Shown here: piece by piece, positions 28,294 through 37,717 of the stretch
Numbering within the stretch: position 1 is the first letter of the stretch
Layout: each line of letters opens with the position of its first letter
Source of the DNA: Spirochaetota bacterium
GTDB taxonomy: Bacteria; Spirochaetota; UBA4802; JAFGDQ01
Direction of reading: 5' to 3'
NCBI GenBank assembly: GCA_034190085.1
Contig: JAXHTS010000002.1
Location: forward strand, 1 to 64,000
Length of the DNA stretch: 64,000 bases
The notes under the pieces: model-generated
What the model was told of the DNA's origin: nothing
Database searches by the model: none
The model's input: only the letters and a program-made list of their open reading frames with translations
Made by a program: the position numbers and the translations under genes

Positions 28294-29373
28294 TCAGAAT
28301 TTCTCAATAACTTTCCTAATAATATCCTCTTCAATATTTTGATTATAAACCGGTTTCCCTAATCCCTTTAAGAGTACAAAATTAAACTTACCTTCTTCAT
28401 TCTTCTTATCATACTTCATATGCCTTACAATATCATCTGCACATAGATTATATCTCTTTTCTAACAGACGATACCGATCCATAATATTATTGACTACTTC
28501 TATTTCATCATTTGAAAGCCATCCATAATCTATAGATATCTTCATCTCAATATTCAATCCAATAGCCACTGCTTCACCATGAGATATCCCCCGGTACTCC
28601 ATCAATGACTCAATTGCATGTCCAATAGTATGACCTAAGTTTAAGATTGCTCGTAGGTTTCCCTCCCTTTCATCCTTCTCTACTATTTCCGATTTAAATG
28701 CTGCAGACAAAAATACAAGCTCCTGAATACAATCAATTCTTTTAATTGAATCCAAATCGTTTTCAAGCAAGATAGAAAGCAATCTACTTTCTCCAAGAAG
28801 CGCATGCTTCAATATCTCGACTAAACCATTTTTTAACTCATTCTCTGGTAGTGTCTTCAAAAAACTAACATCAGAAATCACTAACTCTGGTTGATAAAAA
28901 GCTCCAATAATATTCTTCCCAGAGGAAATATTTACAGCAACCTTACCCCCTATACTTGCATCAACCATTGCCAGCAGAGTGGTAGGAACATGTATAATTG
29001 GTATGCCCCGCATATATACAGCAGCTATAAATCCTGAAAAATCTCCAACAGCCCCTCCCCCAATGCCAATTATAACTGATTTCCTATTATATCCCTTCCC
29101 TAAAAGTTGATATAAATATTTTTCAGAATTCTTATAACTTTTATTCTCTTCACCATCCTCCATTAGAAGTATATCATAATTATCATATCTCTTAAGGGAA
29201 TTCTCAATGTAATCTTGATATAAATTAAATACCTTTGAACTAATTATCAAAGCGAATCTCTCCTTCGACAAAAGCTCACGCTTTATTTCAATTTGAGGTA
29301 ATATATAATCTCCTATTATAATATCATAACATTTACTCTTCGTCTTAACATGAACAATTCTATTATCATTCAT
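28294..29373 (-). CDS. aroB: 3-dehydroquinate synthase
   Basis: AroB converts DAHP to 3-dehydroquinate, step two of the shikimate pathway, using NAD and a divalent metal. The 359-residue protein contains GIGGGAVGDFSGFIAAVYMRGIPIIHVPTTLLAMVDASIGGKVAVN, GKNIIGAFYQP, the lysine/metal region LKNGLVEILKHALL and LNLGHTIGHAIE with the metal His residues. The length is standard. The first pathway enzyme, aroF, is encoded at 34755 on the same strand but with rnc, acpP, rpmF, rpsA and cmk in between. Its flanking spacers exceed 300 bases on both sides, so it may have its own promoter. Confidence 0.97.
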   Translation of the reverse strand: MNDNRIVHVKTKSKCYDIIIGDYILPQIEIKRELLSKERFALIISSKVFNLYQDYIENSLKRYDNYDILLMEDGEENKSYKNSEKYLYQLLGKGYNRKSVIIGIGGGAVGDFSGFIAAVYMRGIPIIHVPTTLLAMVDASIGGKVAVNISSGKNIIGAFYQPELVISDVSFLKTLPENELKNGLVEILKHALLGESRLLSILLENDLDSIKRIDCIQELVFLSAAFKSEIVEKDEREGNLRAILNLGHTIGHAIESLMEYRGISHGEAVAIGLNIEMKISIDYGWLSNDEIEVVNNIMDRYRLLEKRYNLCADDIVRHMKYDKKNEEGKFNFVLLKGLGKPVYNQNIEEDIIRKVIEKF

Positions 29374-29699
29374 TTTATTATAATATTCCTTTATCTTCTA
29401 TTGCTGAAGAAAAAAATTCATTAATAATTTATTTCTATCTTCACTAAAACAGACTCTTGATATTACTCTGGTCACAGTTGAAAATTTTATGTATAAACAT
29501 ATTATAAGAGATTAATAACAATACTAAATATAGCTTATTATACTCTAAGTTTTTAAGAAGTAACTCATAATCTCTTTGTATATTGAGTAAATTATTTCAG
29601 ATATAATCGATTATATTCGATTCTTGGATGGGAAATAAGTGGCATATAATTTATATTGTGATCATCAGATACATGCTCTTATGCATCAATCAACCTCAG
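29374..29699. other. Non-coding stretch, 326 bases
   Basis: AT-rich DNA between rnc and aroB. No open frame with a ribosome site, no tRNA fold and no strong hairpin recognised. Confidence 0.4.
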
Positions 29700-30446
29700 T
29701 TAAATAGAAATAATCCCTTCTTCAAGCTCTCCTAATACCTTCTTTGCAGCTTCCAATTCCGCCTTACCCTTGCTGCTTCCAACTCCAATTGACATATCTC
29801 TGCCATGAATCACTAGTTTAACCGTAAATTCCTTTTTATGATCCGGACCATTCTCCTTTATCACAACGTATGAAGGCCTCTCCTTATATCTCTTCTGAAC
29901 AAATTCCTGTAAGGTTGTCTTGGGATCTCTTAAATATGATAAATTATCGATTCTTTCAATATCTCTTTTAAGTAGAGCAAGTACAAATTTTTTACTCTCC
30001 TTAAGACCAGAATCAAGATAAATTGCGCCTATTATTGCCTCAAGAGTATTAGCTAAAATTGAAGGTCTATCCCTTCCTCCGCTCCTCTCCTCACCTTTGC
30101 TGATTAGTATAAAATATCCAAGTTTAACTTCTGATGCGACCTTGGCTAGAGTCGCTTCAGAGACTACCGCTGACTTTATCTTGGCCAAATCGCCTTCTAA
30201 ATAATCCTCATACCGCTTAAAGAGATATTCATTGACGACTAGCGCTAAAACCGAATCCCCTAAATACTCCAGCTTCTCATTATCCTTCATATCAAATCCA
30301 GCTTCATTCACATAGGAACGATGAGTTAGCGCTCTATTCAATAAACTCTTATCTCTGAACTTAACCTTAATAACATCCTGGAGTTTATTTAATTGTCTAT
30401 CTCTCTTCTTTCTTCTCTGTTTTCGTCCTTCCTTTTTATTTTCCAT
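29700..30446 (-). CDS. rnc: Ribonuclease III
   Basis: RNase III cleaves double-stranded RNA in rRNA and mRNA processing. The 248-residue protein begins with a basic stretch and then the RNase III domain: ALTHRSYVNE, the catalytic signature NEKLEYLGDSVLALVV, SILANTLEAIIGAIYLDSG (catalytic Glu). The C-terminal double-stranded RNA-binding domain follows (TTLQEFVQKRYKERPSYVV, FTVKLVIHGRDMSIGVGSSKGKAELEAAKKVL). Length is normal. It lies downstream of acpP as in many bacteria, although a 294-base spacer separates them. The N-terminal basic tail (KKEGRKQRRKKRDRQ) is longer than usual. Confidence 0.97.
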   Translation of the reverse strand: MENKKEGRKQRRKKRDRQLNKLQDVIKVKFRDKSLLNRALTHRSYVNEAGFDMKDNEKLEYLGDSVLALVVNEYLFKRYEDYLEGDLAKIKSAVVSEATLAKVASEVKLGYFILISKGEERSGGRDRPSILANTLEAIIGAIYLDSGLKESKKFVLALLKRDIERIDNLSYLRDPKTTLQEFVQKRYKERPSYVVIKENGPDHKKEFTVKLVIHGRDMSIGVGSSKGKAELEAAKKVLGELEEGIISI

Positions 30447-30740
30447 ATATATATGTTATTGTTATTCAGTCTGTCAATTTAATATAGATTTACTAATTAT
30501 CATGATTTCAGTATATAATTTATTTCAATAATACTGACTCCAGCCAATTTAAGACGTATATAGCAAAATGTGTTAAGCAATATTGTATTAAGAAAGCCTA
30601 CAAAGGCATTATCAATTATTGTGATTACTATAGCCTTGGAATTACACCAATTGCGCTTTTACTAATCGAAATCCTTTTAATCAAATCAATTATCTCAATA
30701 GATAGACAGATTGATTTTATCGTTTACTAATTGTTCGTAA

Positions 30741-30977
30741 TTATTTCAATTTAGATTCAATGTATTTAACTACATCATCTACTGTTACGATGCTTTCCGC
30801 ATCTTCATCCGGTATCTCAATATCAAACTCTTCCTCAAGAGCCATTACTAGCTCGACTGTATCTAAAGAATCCGCTCCAAGATCATCTACAAAAGAAGCA
30901 TTGGGGGTTATCTCAGATTCATCGATTCCAAGCTGATCAACTATTATCATCTTTACTTTTTCAAAATCAACTGCCAT
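30741..30977 (-). CDS. acpP: Acyl carrier protein
   Basis: AcpP carries growing acyl chains in fatty-acid synthesis on a phosphopantetheine arm. The 78-residue acidic protein has the modification site in [21 protein letters not shown] and ends with [31 protein letters not shown] precedes the ATG, an excellent ribosome site. Neighbours rpmF upstream and rnc downstream follow the common rpmF-acpP-rnc order, but plsX, fabH, fabD, fabG and fabF, which often lie between, are missing. Spacers of about 300 bases lie on both sides. Confidence 0.98.
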   Translation of the reverse strand: MAVDFEKVKMIIVDQLGIDESEITPNASFVDDLGADSLDTVELVMALEEEFDIEIPDEDAESIVTVDDVVKYIESKLK

Positions 30978-31278
30978 TTGATTGTTATCCTCCTTATAAT
31001 GAAAATACTTATGTTGGGAATATTTATATTAACATTGGAAAAGAAAAGATATGGCACACTTTACAAAAAATTTTATAGAATTATTATCGTAATAAATCTA
31101 TAACGATATAAGTCTATTAATTTCATGTCATGATATAATATTTGATTATCAAATATTATATCTAAAAACAAAGCTGAAAAAATAATCTGCCAATTCTCTA
31201 TTTGTTATTAATCATTTAATAATTTTATAGTAAACAAATCAACGAAAACATACTAATAAAATAAAAATGAAACCCCTA
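30978..31278. other. Non-coding stretch, 301 bases
   Basis: Extremely AT-rich DNA between rpmF and acpP, rich in short AT-only inverted repeats such as TTTGATTATCAAA near 31140. It probably contains the acpP promoter. No gene seen. Confidence 0.45.
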
Positions 31279-31473
31279 TTATTTTTCCTTTAATCTTACT
31301 TTCGGCTCAATGACCAACTGCCCTTTATAATGACCACATTCTGAACAAACCCTATGAGGAAGGGTGTAAACGCCACATTTTGGGCAAGGCCTTAAATTTT
31401 TAACACCTAGTGAATCATGAGACCTTCTCATTCTTGATTTCGATTTTGATTTTCTTCTTTTTGGTACAGCCAC
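31279..31473 (-). CDS. rpmF: 50S ribosomal protein L32
   Basis: The 64-residue basic protein begins [19 protein letters not shown], the L32 signature. It carries a zinc ribbon with CPKC and CSEC pairs ([17 protein letters not shown]) and ends in KVRLKEK. It is part of the large ribosomal subunit. The zinc-binding (C+) form is present, so no zinc-independent paralogue is implied here. It lies between the TPR gene (79 bases upstream) and acpP. Confidence 0.98.
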   Translation of the reverse strand: MAVPKRRKSKSKSRMRRSHDSLGVKNLRPCPKCGVYTLPHRVCSECGHYKGQLVIEPKVRLKEK

Positions 31474-31552
31474 AACTAAACTCCAATGTTTTTATTCCAA
31501 CTTTAGAAGCTGGGATATCTATCTTCACATTTTACCCAGACTCTCGATTTGC

Positions 31553-32287
31553 CTATTTATCCTTTGTTGTAAGATATTCAAGTAGAAATAATCTATTCTT
31601 TGCTTTATTTGTAAAAAGAGAGAAAGGATATTGAGAGATTAACCTATTGTAATACTCCCTCGCCTTAATAGTATTCCCTTTCTTCTGATATATTCGTCCC
31701 ATATCAAAGTAAATTCCATCAGCTATCATACTATTGGAATACTCCCTCTCCAACCTTTGATATATTTGAAATGCTTCTTCAAGTTCACCCAAATGCTCAC
31801 ATACATTTCCAGCTTTTCTAAGCGCAAATGGAGCGAAAAAGGACGAAGGGGATTCCTCTACAAATTTCAAGAAATATTCCTTCGCATCCCTAAACATTTT
31901 CTGAGATTCATAAAGATCCGCGATTACATAATATCCATTTTCATTAACATACCCCCAATAGGATGAATCAATCAGTTTTTTGAGTTTATCAATTGTCTCC
32001 TGAAATCTCTGAATTTCAATACTCTCATCAATACTCTTTTCGTTAGAATATGAATTTCTGTACTCCTCGATAATTTTTTCAAATTCAACAATTTCCCTAT
32101 TCTCTTCACTCCTATAGTATACCACTCCTGTAATAATGATTATTACAATTAACACCCCTATTGATAAAGTATATAGAATAATTTTCTTATTTCGCTTAAT
32201 ATATTCCTTAATAATCATCAAGGATCTTTCAATAATATTCCTATTTATTTGTATACCACTTTTATCCAATTGTATCCTATACCTCAT
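31553..32287 (-). CDS. Membrane-anchored TPR protein
   Basis: The 244-residue protein has a cytoplasmic basic start, one transmembrane helix (IILYTLSIGVLIVIIIITGVVYY) and periplasmic TPR repeats (GYYVIADLYESQKMFRDAKEYFLKFVEES, ALRKAGNVCEHLGELEEAFQIYQRLEREY, IYFDMGRIYQKKGNTIKAREYYNRLISQYP). The layout resembles YfgM-type periplasmic chaperone-associated proteins, but this is structural similarity only. The start at 32287 overlaps the end of rpsA by 11 bases; an internal ATG at 32218 is an alternative. It is probably the last gene of the scpA-to-rpsA operon. Confidence 0.8.
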   Translation of the reverse strand: MRYRIQLDKSGIQINRNIIERSLMIIKEYIKRNKKIILYTLSIGVLIVIIIITGVVYYRSEENREIVEFEKIIEEYRNSYSNEKSIDESIEIQRFQETIDKLKKLIDSSYWGYVNENGYYVIADLYESQKMFRDAKEYFLKFVEESPSSFFAPFALRKAGNVCEHLGELEEAFQIYQRLEREYSNSMIADGIYFDMGRIYQKKGNTIKAREYYNRLISQYPFSLFTNKAKNRLFLLEYLTTKDK

Positions 32288-33950
32288 TCTTCATTTTAAT
32301 AATATCCCCAATAGTGACTCTTTTGGGACTAGTATCACTTAATATTTTATTAACCTCATCCTCTTCCATAATTTGATTATATTCCTTTATGCTCAAAGAA
32401 AGTCTTTTCTTCTCGACATCAATTCCAAGAATAATTGCGCTAACCTGTTGACTAATCTTGTATTGCTCTGCTAAATTATCTACTCTCCTATGACTAACCT
32501 CAGAAATATGAACCAATCCCTCAACATCATCATTTATTTTAATAAATAAACCAAAGGGAACAATCCCAGAAATAATCCCTGCGACAACACTTCCAGCAGG
32601 ATATTTTTCTTTTATAACCTCCCAGGGAGACTTTGTAAGCTGCTTAATGCCACAGGATATCTTCATATCTTCCGATTTAATATCTAGAATCTTAAATTCA
32701 ACCTCATTTCCAATTTTATAGGATCCTAGCGAGTTCTGGGAGTTTCCATCCCAACTGACATCGGAGATGTGAATCAAGCCATCTATACCCTCCATCAATT
32801 CAACGAACATTCCAAAACTCACAATTTTTTTAATTTTTCTACGATGAACAGAATCAATTCCAAAACTTTCCTCGATGGTATCCCATGGATTTGGATGAAG
32901 CTGCTTATAGCCCAATGATATTCTTCCTTCCTCCTTGTTGATATCAAGGACCTTTACATCTATAAGCTCACCCTTATGGAAGACATCTCTTGAATTAACA
33001 TTCCTCTTAGTCCAGGATATATTGTATGAATTTAAAAATCCTTCAATTCCCTCTTCAATTTCAATATAAACCCCAGAATCAGTTAATGTGACTACCCTAC
33101 CCGATACAACATCATCAACATGATACTTCTCATCTATTCGAAGCCATGGATCCTCTATAAGCTGTTTTATTCCTAGTGATATCTTACCCTCTTCTCTGTT
33201 ATAATTTAATAATACGAATTCTCTCTCCTCTCCAATGGTTAATATTTTTTTTTGCTTAAAGACCTTTCTCCATGACATATCATTTTTATTCACATATGCC
33301 TTTAAACCCTCTATATCTATGATTGCACCTGACTCGACAAATCTTGCGACCCTTCCCATCACCCTATCCCCAAGACTGTATTTTGAGACAAAATTATTCC
33401 ACTGCCTCTCTCTTTCCTCTTCAAGATATTCCTTTCTTGAAATTATAACAGTCTTCCTCTCCTCATCAATACCCTTAATCTTAAACCAAATAGGAGCATT
33501 GTCTACATTTGTTTTGCCTACTCTGATATTTGCTGTATGAGAAAATGGTAAAAAAGCATTCACCCCACCACAGTCAACCAGAATACCCTTGTTAACAGAA
33601 TTTTTTATTGTGCCTAATATATTTTCAGATTTATCCTTATGAGTTTCTATAAACTTAAGCCATCTCTTCTCTTCTTCAGCTATCCGTTTTGAAAAGACAT
33701 ACATTCCATCAATCATTCTCCTATTGACGAGCATCACTTCAACAACACTGCCTATTTCAGGATTTATATCAAATTCATCTATACTCACCCTACCGTCAGA
33801 TTTTGTACCAACATTCACATAGACAAATTCATCGTCAACTGTAACAACCTCTCCCTGAATTACCTTCCCTAAGGGAACCACACCAAAGGCTGTATCAGTA
33901 ACCTCTTGCATGTCTATGCTTTCTTCTGAATTCTCATTTAACTCTTCCAT
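32277..33950 (-). CDS. rpsA: 30S ribosomal protein S1
   Basis: The 557-residue protein has six S1 RNA-binding domains, each with the V-x-G-x-V-x-x-x-x-x-x-G-x-x-V/I pattern. Examples are GKVIQGEVVTVDDEFVYVNVG, ILGTIKNSVNKGILVDCGG, VMGRVARFVESGAIIDIEG, VSGRVVTLTDSGVYIEIEEG, HRRKIKKIVSFGMFVELMEG and VAGIISGIVPFGLFIKINDD. S1 brings mRNA to the ribosome. The length is the classical six-domain size. cmk lies 114 bases upstream, the widely conserved cmk-rpsA order. The C-terminus overlaps the following TPR gene by 11 bases. Confidence 0.97.
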   Translation of the reverse strand: MEELNENSEESIDMQEVTDTAFGVVPLGKVIQGEVVTVDDEFVYVNVGTKSDGRVSIDEFDINPEIGSVVEVMLVNRRMIDGMYVFSKRIAEEEKRWLKFIETHKDKSENILGTIKNSVNKGILVDCGGVNAFLPFSHTANIRVGKTNVDNAPIWFKIKGIDEERKTVIISRKEYLEEERERQWNNFVSKYSLGDRVMGRVARFVESGAIIDIEGLKAYVNKNDMSWRKVFKQKKILTIGEEREFVLLNYNREEGKISLGIKQLIEDPWLRIDEKYHVDDVVSGRVVTLTDSGVYIEIEEGIEGFLNSYNISWTKRNVNSRDVFHKGELIDVKVLDINKEEGRISLGYKQLHPNPWDTIEESFGIDSVHRRKIKKIVSFGMFVELMEGIDGLIHISDVSWDGNSQNSLGSYKIGNEVEFKILDIKSEDMKISCGIKQLTKSPWEVIKEKYPAGSVVAGIISGIVPFGLFIKINDDVEGLVHISEVSHRRVDNLAEQYKISQQVSAIILGIDVEKKRLSLSIKEYNQIMEEDEVNKILSDTSPKRVTIGDIIKMKNEV

Positions 33951-34064
33951 AACCTATCACTCTATATTCATTTCGGATTTTTTCATCCTGAAAACACATT
34001 ATCATCTTAACTCATATTTTGGATGAATCTACATAACTGCTTGCTCTCAAGCAAAACAAAACAT

Positions 34065-34739
34065 CTATGAGGAGATTATTGCGATAATTCTCTGAATTAC
34101 CTCCTCCTTGTTCATATTAGATGTATCGAGATAAAATGAATCATCAGCCTTCATCAACGATCCGAAGGGTCTCCCTGAATCCTCAGCATCTCTCAGCACA
34201 ATCTGGTTTTTAATATCCTCCGCGTCAACTGTTTTTCCCTTTCCTTTAAACTCTTCAGTTCTTCGACATGCCCTCACATCTACAGATGCGTCAAGATAGA
34301 TCTTTACATCTGCTTTAGGGAAAACCACGGTTCCAATGTCCCTTCCCTCCATTATTATTGAATCACCCATTGACCATTCTCTTAAAAGATCATTAACATA
34401 ACCTCTAATCCTTATATCATCTGAGACAATTCCAATGTTATTAATTATTATTTCATCCCTTATATCTCCAGAAACGTCCACCCCATTTAGAAAGGTTGAT
34501 GAGGTTCCATCATTATTGAAGGTTTGGCTAATTGATAATTCTTTTAAGCTGTTAAGGTAATCTCTGCCAACTTCAATTTTATCATATTTTCTCAATAGAA
34601 ATAGTGTAATCGTCCTATAAATCGCTCCTGAATCGATGTATTTTAATCCCAGCCTCCTTGCAACCTCCCTGGAGACGCTACTCTTTCCTGCACCTGCAGG
34701 GCCATCCAAGGCAATTACTATTCTACTATCTATCGTCAT
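34065..34739 (-). CDS. cmk: Cytidylate kinase
   Basis: Cmk phosphorylates CMP and dCMP with ATP. The 224-residue protein begins IVIALDGPAGAGKSSVSREVARRLGLKYIDSGAIYR, with the P-loop and the CMP-binding DSGAxYR motif. It continues with EGRDIGTVVFPKADVKIYLDAS and the lid region RRTEEF, then VLRDAEDSGRPFGSLMKADDSFYLDTS. The length matches the family. It sits between aroF (15 bases upstream) and rpsA, forming part of a long operon. Confidence 0.98.
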   Translation of the reverse strand: MTIDSRIVIALDGPAGAGKSSVSREVARRLGLKYIDSGAIYRTITLFLLRKYDKIEVGRDYLNSLKELSISQTFNNDGTSSTFLNGVDVSGDIRDEIIINNIGIVSDDIRIRGYVNDLLREWSMGDSIIMEGRDIGTVVFPKADVKIYLDASVDVRACRRTEEFKGKGKTVDAEDIKNQIVLRDAEDSGRPFGSLMKADDSFYLDTSNMNKEEVIQRIIAIISS

Positions 34740-34754
34740 AATCCATTTTCATCA

Positions 34755-35771
34755 TCAGTACACCTCTCGCCCAATGACTCCTGATAATTTATGTAGTTTC
34801 GATATCAAGCCTTCAAGGGTATTAAAATCTATGGTTTGCTGTCCATCGGACAACGCATCCTCTGGATTAGGATGAGCCTCTACCATTATACCATCAGCCC
34901 CTGCGGCTATATAGGCCATTGCTGCAGCGGGCACATAATCCTTCAATCCCATGGCATGGCTTGGATCACAGATTATTGGCAAATGACTCATATCCTTGAC
35001 TACAGGCACCGCCCCAACATCAAGGGTATTTCGTGTTATATCCTCAAAGGTCCTGATGCCGCGTGGACAGAGCATTACCTCCTTATTACCCTGCGATAAT
35101 ATATACTCAGCAGACATTAAAAACTCTGTTATGGTTGCGTTCATCCCTCTTTTGAGCAATACAGGCTTATTTATCTTTCCTACCTCTTTAAGGAGATTAT
35201 AATTCTGCATATTTCTCGTCCCCACTTGCAGAATGTCAGCATACTCTGCTACTAGAGAAACATCTCTAGGATCCATAACCTCAGTTACTATACCTAAACC
35301 TGTAACCGCCCTCGCTTCAGCAAGGAACTTAAGCCCATCCCCTCCGAAACCCTGGAATGAATAGGGCGAGGTTCTGGGCTTGAATGCCCCAGCCCTAAAG
35401 AGGTCTGCGCCTGCCCGCTTAACCATCTTTGCATGATCAACAACCTCTTTTTCTCCCTCAACAGAACAGGGACCAGCAATGACAACAATCCTCTTTCCAC
35501 CGATTTCAACACCACCAATATCAATTACAGTTCTTTCTGGATGAGTCTCTTTGCTAACCAACTTAAAGGGTCGTAGAATAGGTTTGACAGATTCCACACC
35601 GGCAAGAGCCTCAAGAGGTTGCTCTCTTATAACATCCTCATCGCCAATGGTGGTAATAATTGTTCTATGTTCACCGCGAGAAACATGCGGTTGTATATTC
35701 AATGATTTTATTTTTTCAACAATATGATCAACCTCTTCCTGGCTTATACCCGGCTTCAACACAATGAGCAT
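34755..35771 (-). CDS. aroF: 3-deoxy-7-phosphoheptulonate synthase (DAHP synthase, type I-beta)
   Basis: The enzyme condenses PEP and erythrose-4-phosphate, the entry to aromatic synthesis. The 338-residue protein has an N-terminal ferredoxin-like regulatory domain (about 1-70, [20 protein letters not shown]). The barrel follows with [76 protein letters not shown] and the metal/His motif CDPSHAMG. The architecture matches the Thermotoga-type enzyme, in which the N-terminal domain senses Tyr/Phe. pheA lies 56 bases upstream and cmk 15 bases downstream, so an aromatic unit is embedded in the operon. Confidence 0.96.
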   Translation of the reverse strand: MLIVLKPGISQEEVDHIVEKIKSLNIQPHVSRGEHRTIITTIGDEDVIREQPLEALAGVESVKPILRPFKLVSKETHPERTVIDIGGVEIGGKRIVVIAGPCSVEGEKEVVDHAKMVKRAGADLFRAGAFKPRTSPYSFQGFGGDGLKFLAEARAVTGLGIVTEVMDPRDVSLVAEYADILQVGTRNMQNYNLLKEVGKINKPVLLKRGMNATITEFLMSAEYILSQGNKEVMLCPRGIRTFEDITRNTLDVGAVPVVKDMSHLPIICDPSHAMGLKDYVPAAAMAYIAAGADGIMVEAHPNPEDALSDGQQTIDFNTLEGLISKLHKLSGVIGREVY

Positions 35772-35827
35772 TTTTCATCCTCAACAACGATTAAATCCTT
35801 CCTGATATCTCACACCTAAATAATTCT

Positions 35828-36880
35828 TCATTCTGCTGGATAGGAACCAAGAATCTTTAAAAATTGCGTTTCCTCACGCATCTCATCAAGAGCAATTTTA
35901 ACGACTCTATCATCCTGGTGACCATTGAAGTCAATGAAAAAATTATATTCCCATTTCTTTTTCTTATTTGGCCTAGATTCAATTTTTGTCATGTTTACAC
36001 CAGCATCACTGAATGGCTTTAATAAACTATATAGAGTTCCAGATTTATCCTTCCCTTTCAGAGCACAAACGATGGAAGTTTTATCCCTACCAGTTGGTGG
36101 ATTGTCCATCTGACCAATGACAAGAAACCTTGTATAATTATGCCTTGAATCCTCAATATTAGTAGCCAAAGTCCTTAAGGAATAGATAACAGCGGAAGTC
36201 TCAGATGCGATTGCAGCTGAATACTTATCCCAAGTCGCAATTTCAGCTGCTTGAGCCGTTGAATCAATATAATGAATCTCAGCATTTGGAAGATTCCTTC
36301 TAATCCAACCCTTACACTGAGCAATGGGTTGAGGGTGAGAATAGAGTTTCTTTACACCTTTAAGCTCCTCGCATAAGGAGAGCAAGCTATAGGAGATTCT
36401 CAAAAATTTTTCAGATACTATCTTAAGATCTGTATCTAAAAGCTCATCAAGGGTATAGGTTACAGCTCCCTCTGTACTATTTTCAACAGGCACAACACCA
36501 AAGGATACTCTTCCCATCTCAACCTCATGAAAAACATCAGAGATGGTGTTTTGTGACACTGATATAATTGACTCACCAAATATTTCTACAAGGGCAATAT
36601 GACAAAATGTGCCAACAGGCCCAAGATAGGCTACCTTTATTGGTTGTACTAATGATTGAGAACAGGAAATCAATTCTTTATACATTTTTTTGAGAATAGC
36701 ATTGGTGACAGGCCCTTTGTTATATGTCTCAATCAACCTTGAGGTTATAGCGATATCTTCTGCGGAAAAAGCACACCCAGAATCATGCAAATGCTTTTTT
36801 TTCACTTCAATATACAATCTCGTTCTTTCTGAGAATAAGGCAATAATCTCCTTATCAAGATCCTCTATGCTTTTATTCAT
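35828..36880 (-). CDS. pheA: Chorismate mutase-like/prephenate dehydratase (P-protein), mutase domain degenerate
   Basis: The 350-residue protein has an N-terminal AroQ chorismate-mutase-like helix bundle (about 1-85), a prephenate dehydratase domain (about 86-265) and a C-terminal ACT domain (ESRPNKKKKWEYNF) that senses phenylalanine. PDT signatures are visible: VAYLGPVGTFCHIA, VPVENSTEGAV and NYTRFLVIG with the TRF motif. In the mutase part, by hand alignment to E. coli PheA, Arg28 is kept (Arg19) but Arg11, Lys39, Arg51 and Glu52 become Asn2, His30, Asp42 and Ile43. An in-frame TAG lies two codons upstream, so no longer N-terminus exists. Dehydratase activity is likely, mutase activity doubtful. 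The start is three bases after the scpB stop. Confidence 0.92.
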   Translation of the reverse strand: MNKSIEDLDKEIIALFSERTRLYIEVKKKHLHDSGCAFSAEDIAITSRLIETYNKGPVTNAILKKMYKELISCSQSLVQPIKVAYLGPVGTFCHIALVEIFGESIISVSQNTISDVFHEVEMGRVSFGVVPVENSTEGAVTYTLDELLDTDLKIVSEKFLRISYSLLSLCEELKGVKKLYSHPQPIAQCKGWIRRNLPNAEIHYIDSTAQAAEIATWDKYSAAIASETSAVIYSLRTLATNIEDSRHNYTRFLVIGQMDNPPTGRDKTSIVCALKGKDKSGTLYSLLKPFSDAGVNMTKIESRPNKKKKWEYNFFIDFNGHQDDRVVKIALDEMREETQFLKILGSYPAE

Positions 36881-36883
36881 GTG

Positions 36884-37567
36884 CTATCCCTCATCTTCAA
36901 ATTCCAAAGATAATTCCTTTATTTCTGACAACTTAGGCAAGTCAGTAAGATCATTTAAACCTAGAAGCCTTAAAAAATCATCAGTGGTGGAATATATTAG
37001 CGGTCTTCCAGGCAGATTTTTACGCCCAGCTGGTTTTATCAATCTTTTTTCTATTAATTTAGCTATCATAATCCTGGAGGATACACCCCTCAATTCATCA
37101 ATATCAGCCAATACTATAGGTTGTTTATAGGCTATTATGGCAAGGGTCTCAAGCATACCCTTTGAGAGGCTCATCTTTTTCTTTAGTCCCATTACCTCCC
37201 TTATTTCATCTGCATATTTTCTATCAGTTACAAACTGGAATCCACCAGATATTTCAGCTAGTTTTATTCCACCATCCCTTTCTTCATATTCTTCAACCAA
37301 TGATTTTAATATCTCCTTTATGCTTTTAGAATCAAGGCCTATATTTCTAACAAAAAAAGGCACTGTTAATGGATCACTCGATATAAATAGTAATGCCTCG
37401 ATTAGACCCCTTTTCTCCCTTCTCCTTTCACACTTTCGATCAGTACAATCATCATCAACGTCTCTGCCTTTCCTTGATTGAACATCTCTTAGCTCAATAA
37501 CATTACAATCATCTATTGAATTATCGGCAATTACGATGGAAGTTGCTCCATCATTTATCCTTTCCAT
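36884..37567 (-). CDS. scpB: Segregation and condensation protein B
   Basis: ScpB is a winged-helix dimer that joins ScpA and Smc in bacterial condensin. Signatures: GLIEALLFISSDPLTVPFF, GGFQFVTDRKYADEI, LSKGMLETLAIIAYKQPIVLADIDELRGVSS and the end of the second winged helix AGRKNLPGRPLIYSTTDDFLRLLGL. A non-conserved charged N-terminal extension of about 50 residues precedes the first domain. The start is uncertain among TTG 37588, ATG 37576 and ATG 37567. pheA follows three bases after the stop and in the same reading frame. scpA is encoded 130-150 bases upstream. Confidence 0.95.
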   Translation of the reverse strand: MERINDGATSIVIADNSIDDCNVIELRDVQSRKGRDVDDDCTDRKCERRREKRGLIEALLFISSDPLTVPFFVRNIGLDSKSIKEILKSLVEEYEERDGGIKLAEISGGFQFVTDRKYADEIREVMGLKKKMSLSKGMLETLAIIAYKQPIVLADIDELRGVSSRIMIAKLIEKRLIKPAGRKNLPGRPLIYSTTDDFLRLLGLNDLTDLPKLSEIKELSLEFEDEG

Positions 37568-37717
37568 TTCTCTCATTCCCTTTGTCAAAATATCGATCTG
37601 GTAAATATACTTATTTATTAAAGCCCTTATTCATTATATGATCTGAATAATTTCATTGAGCAGAACAATTTAATTATATCATAGAAGAAAAAAACTTTTT
37701 CCTCATATTATTTTCAT

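Noticed and set aside
35294-35524. Minus-strand frame of 76 residues inside aroF
   Set aside because: It overlaps a well-conserved enzyme gene completely in another frame.
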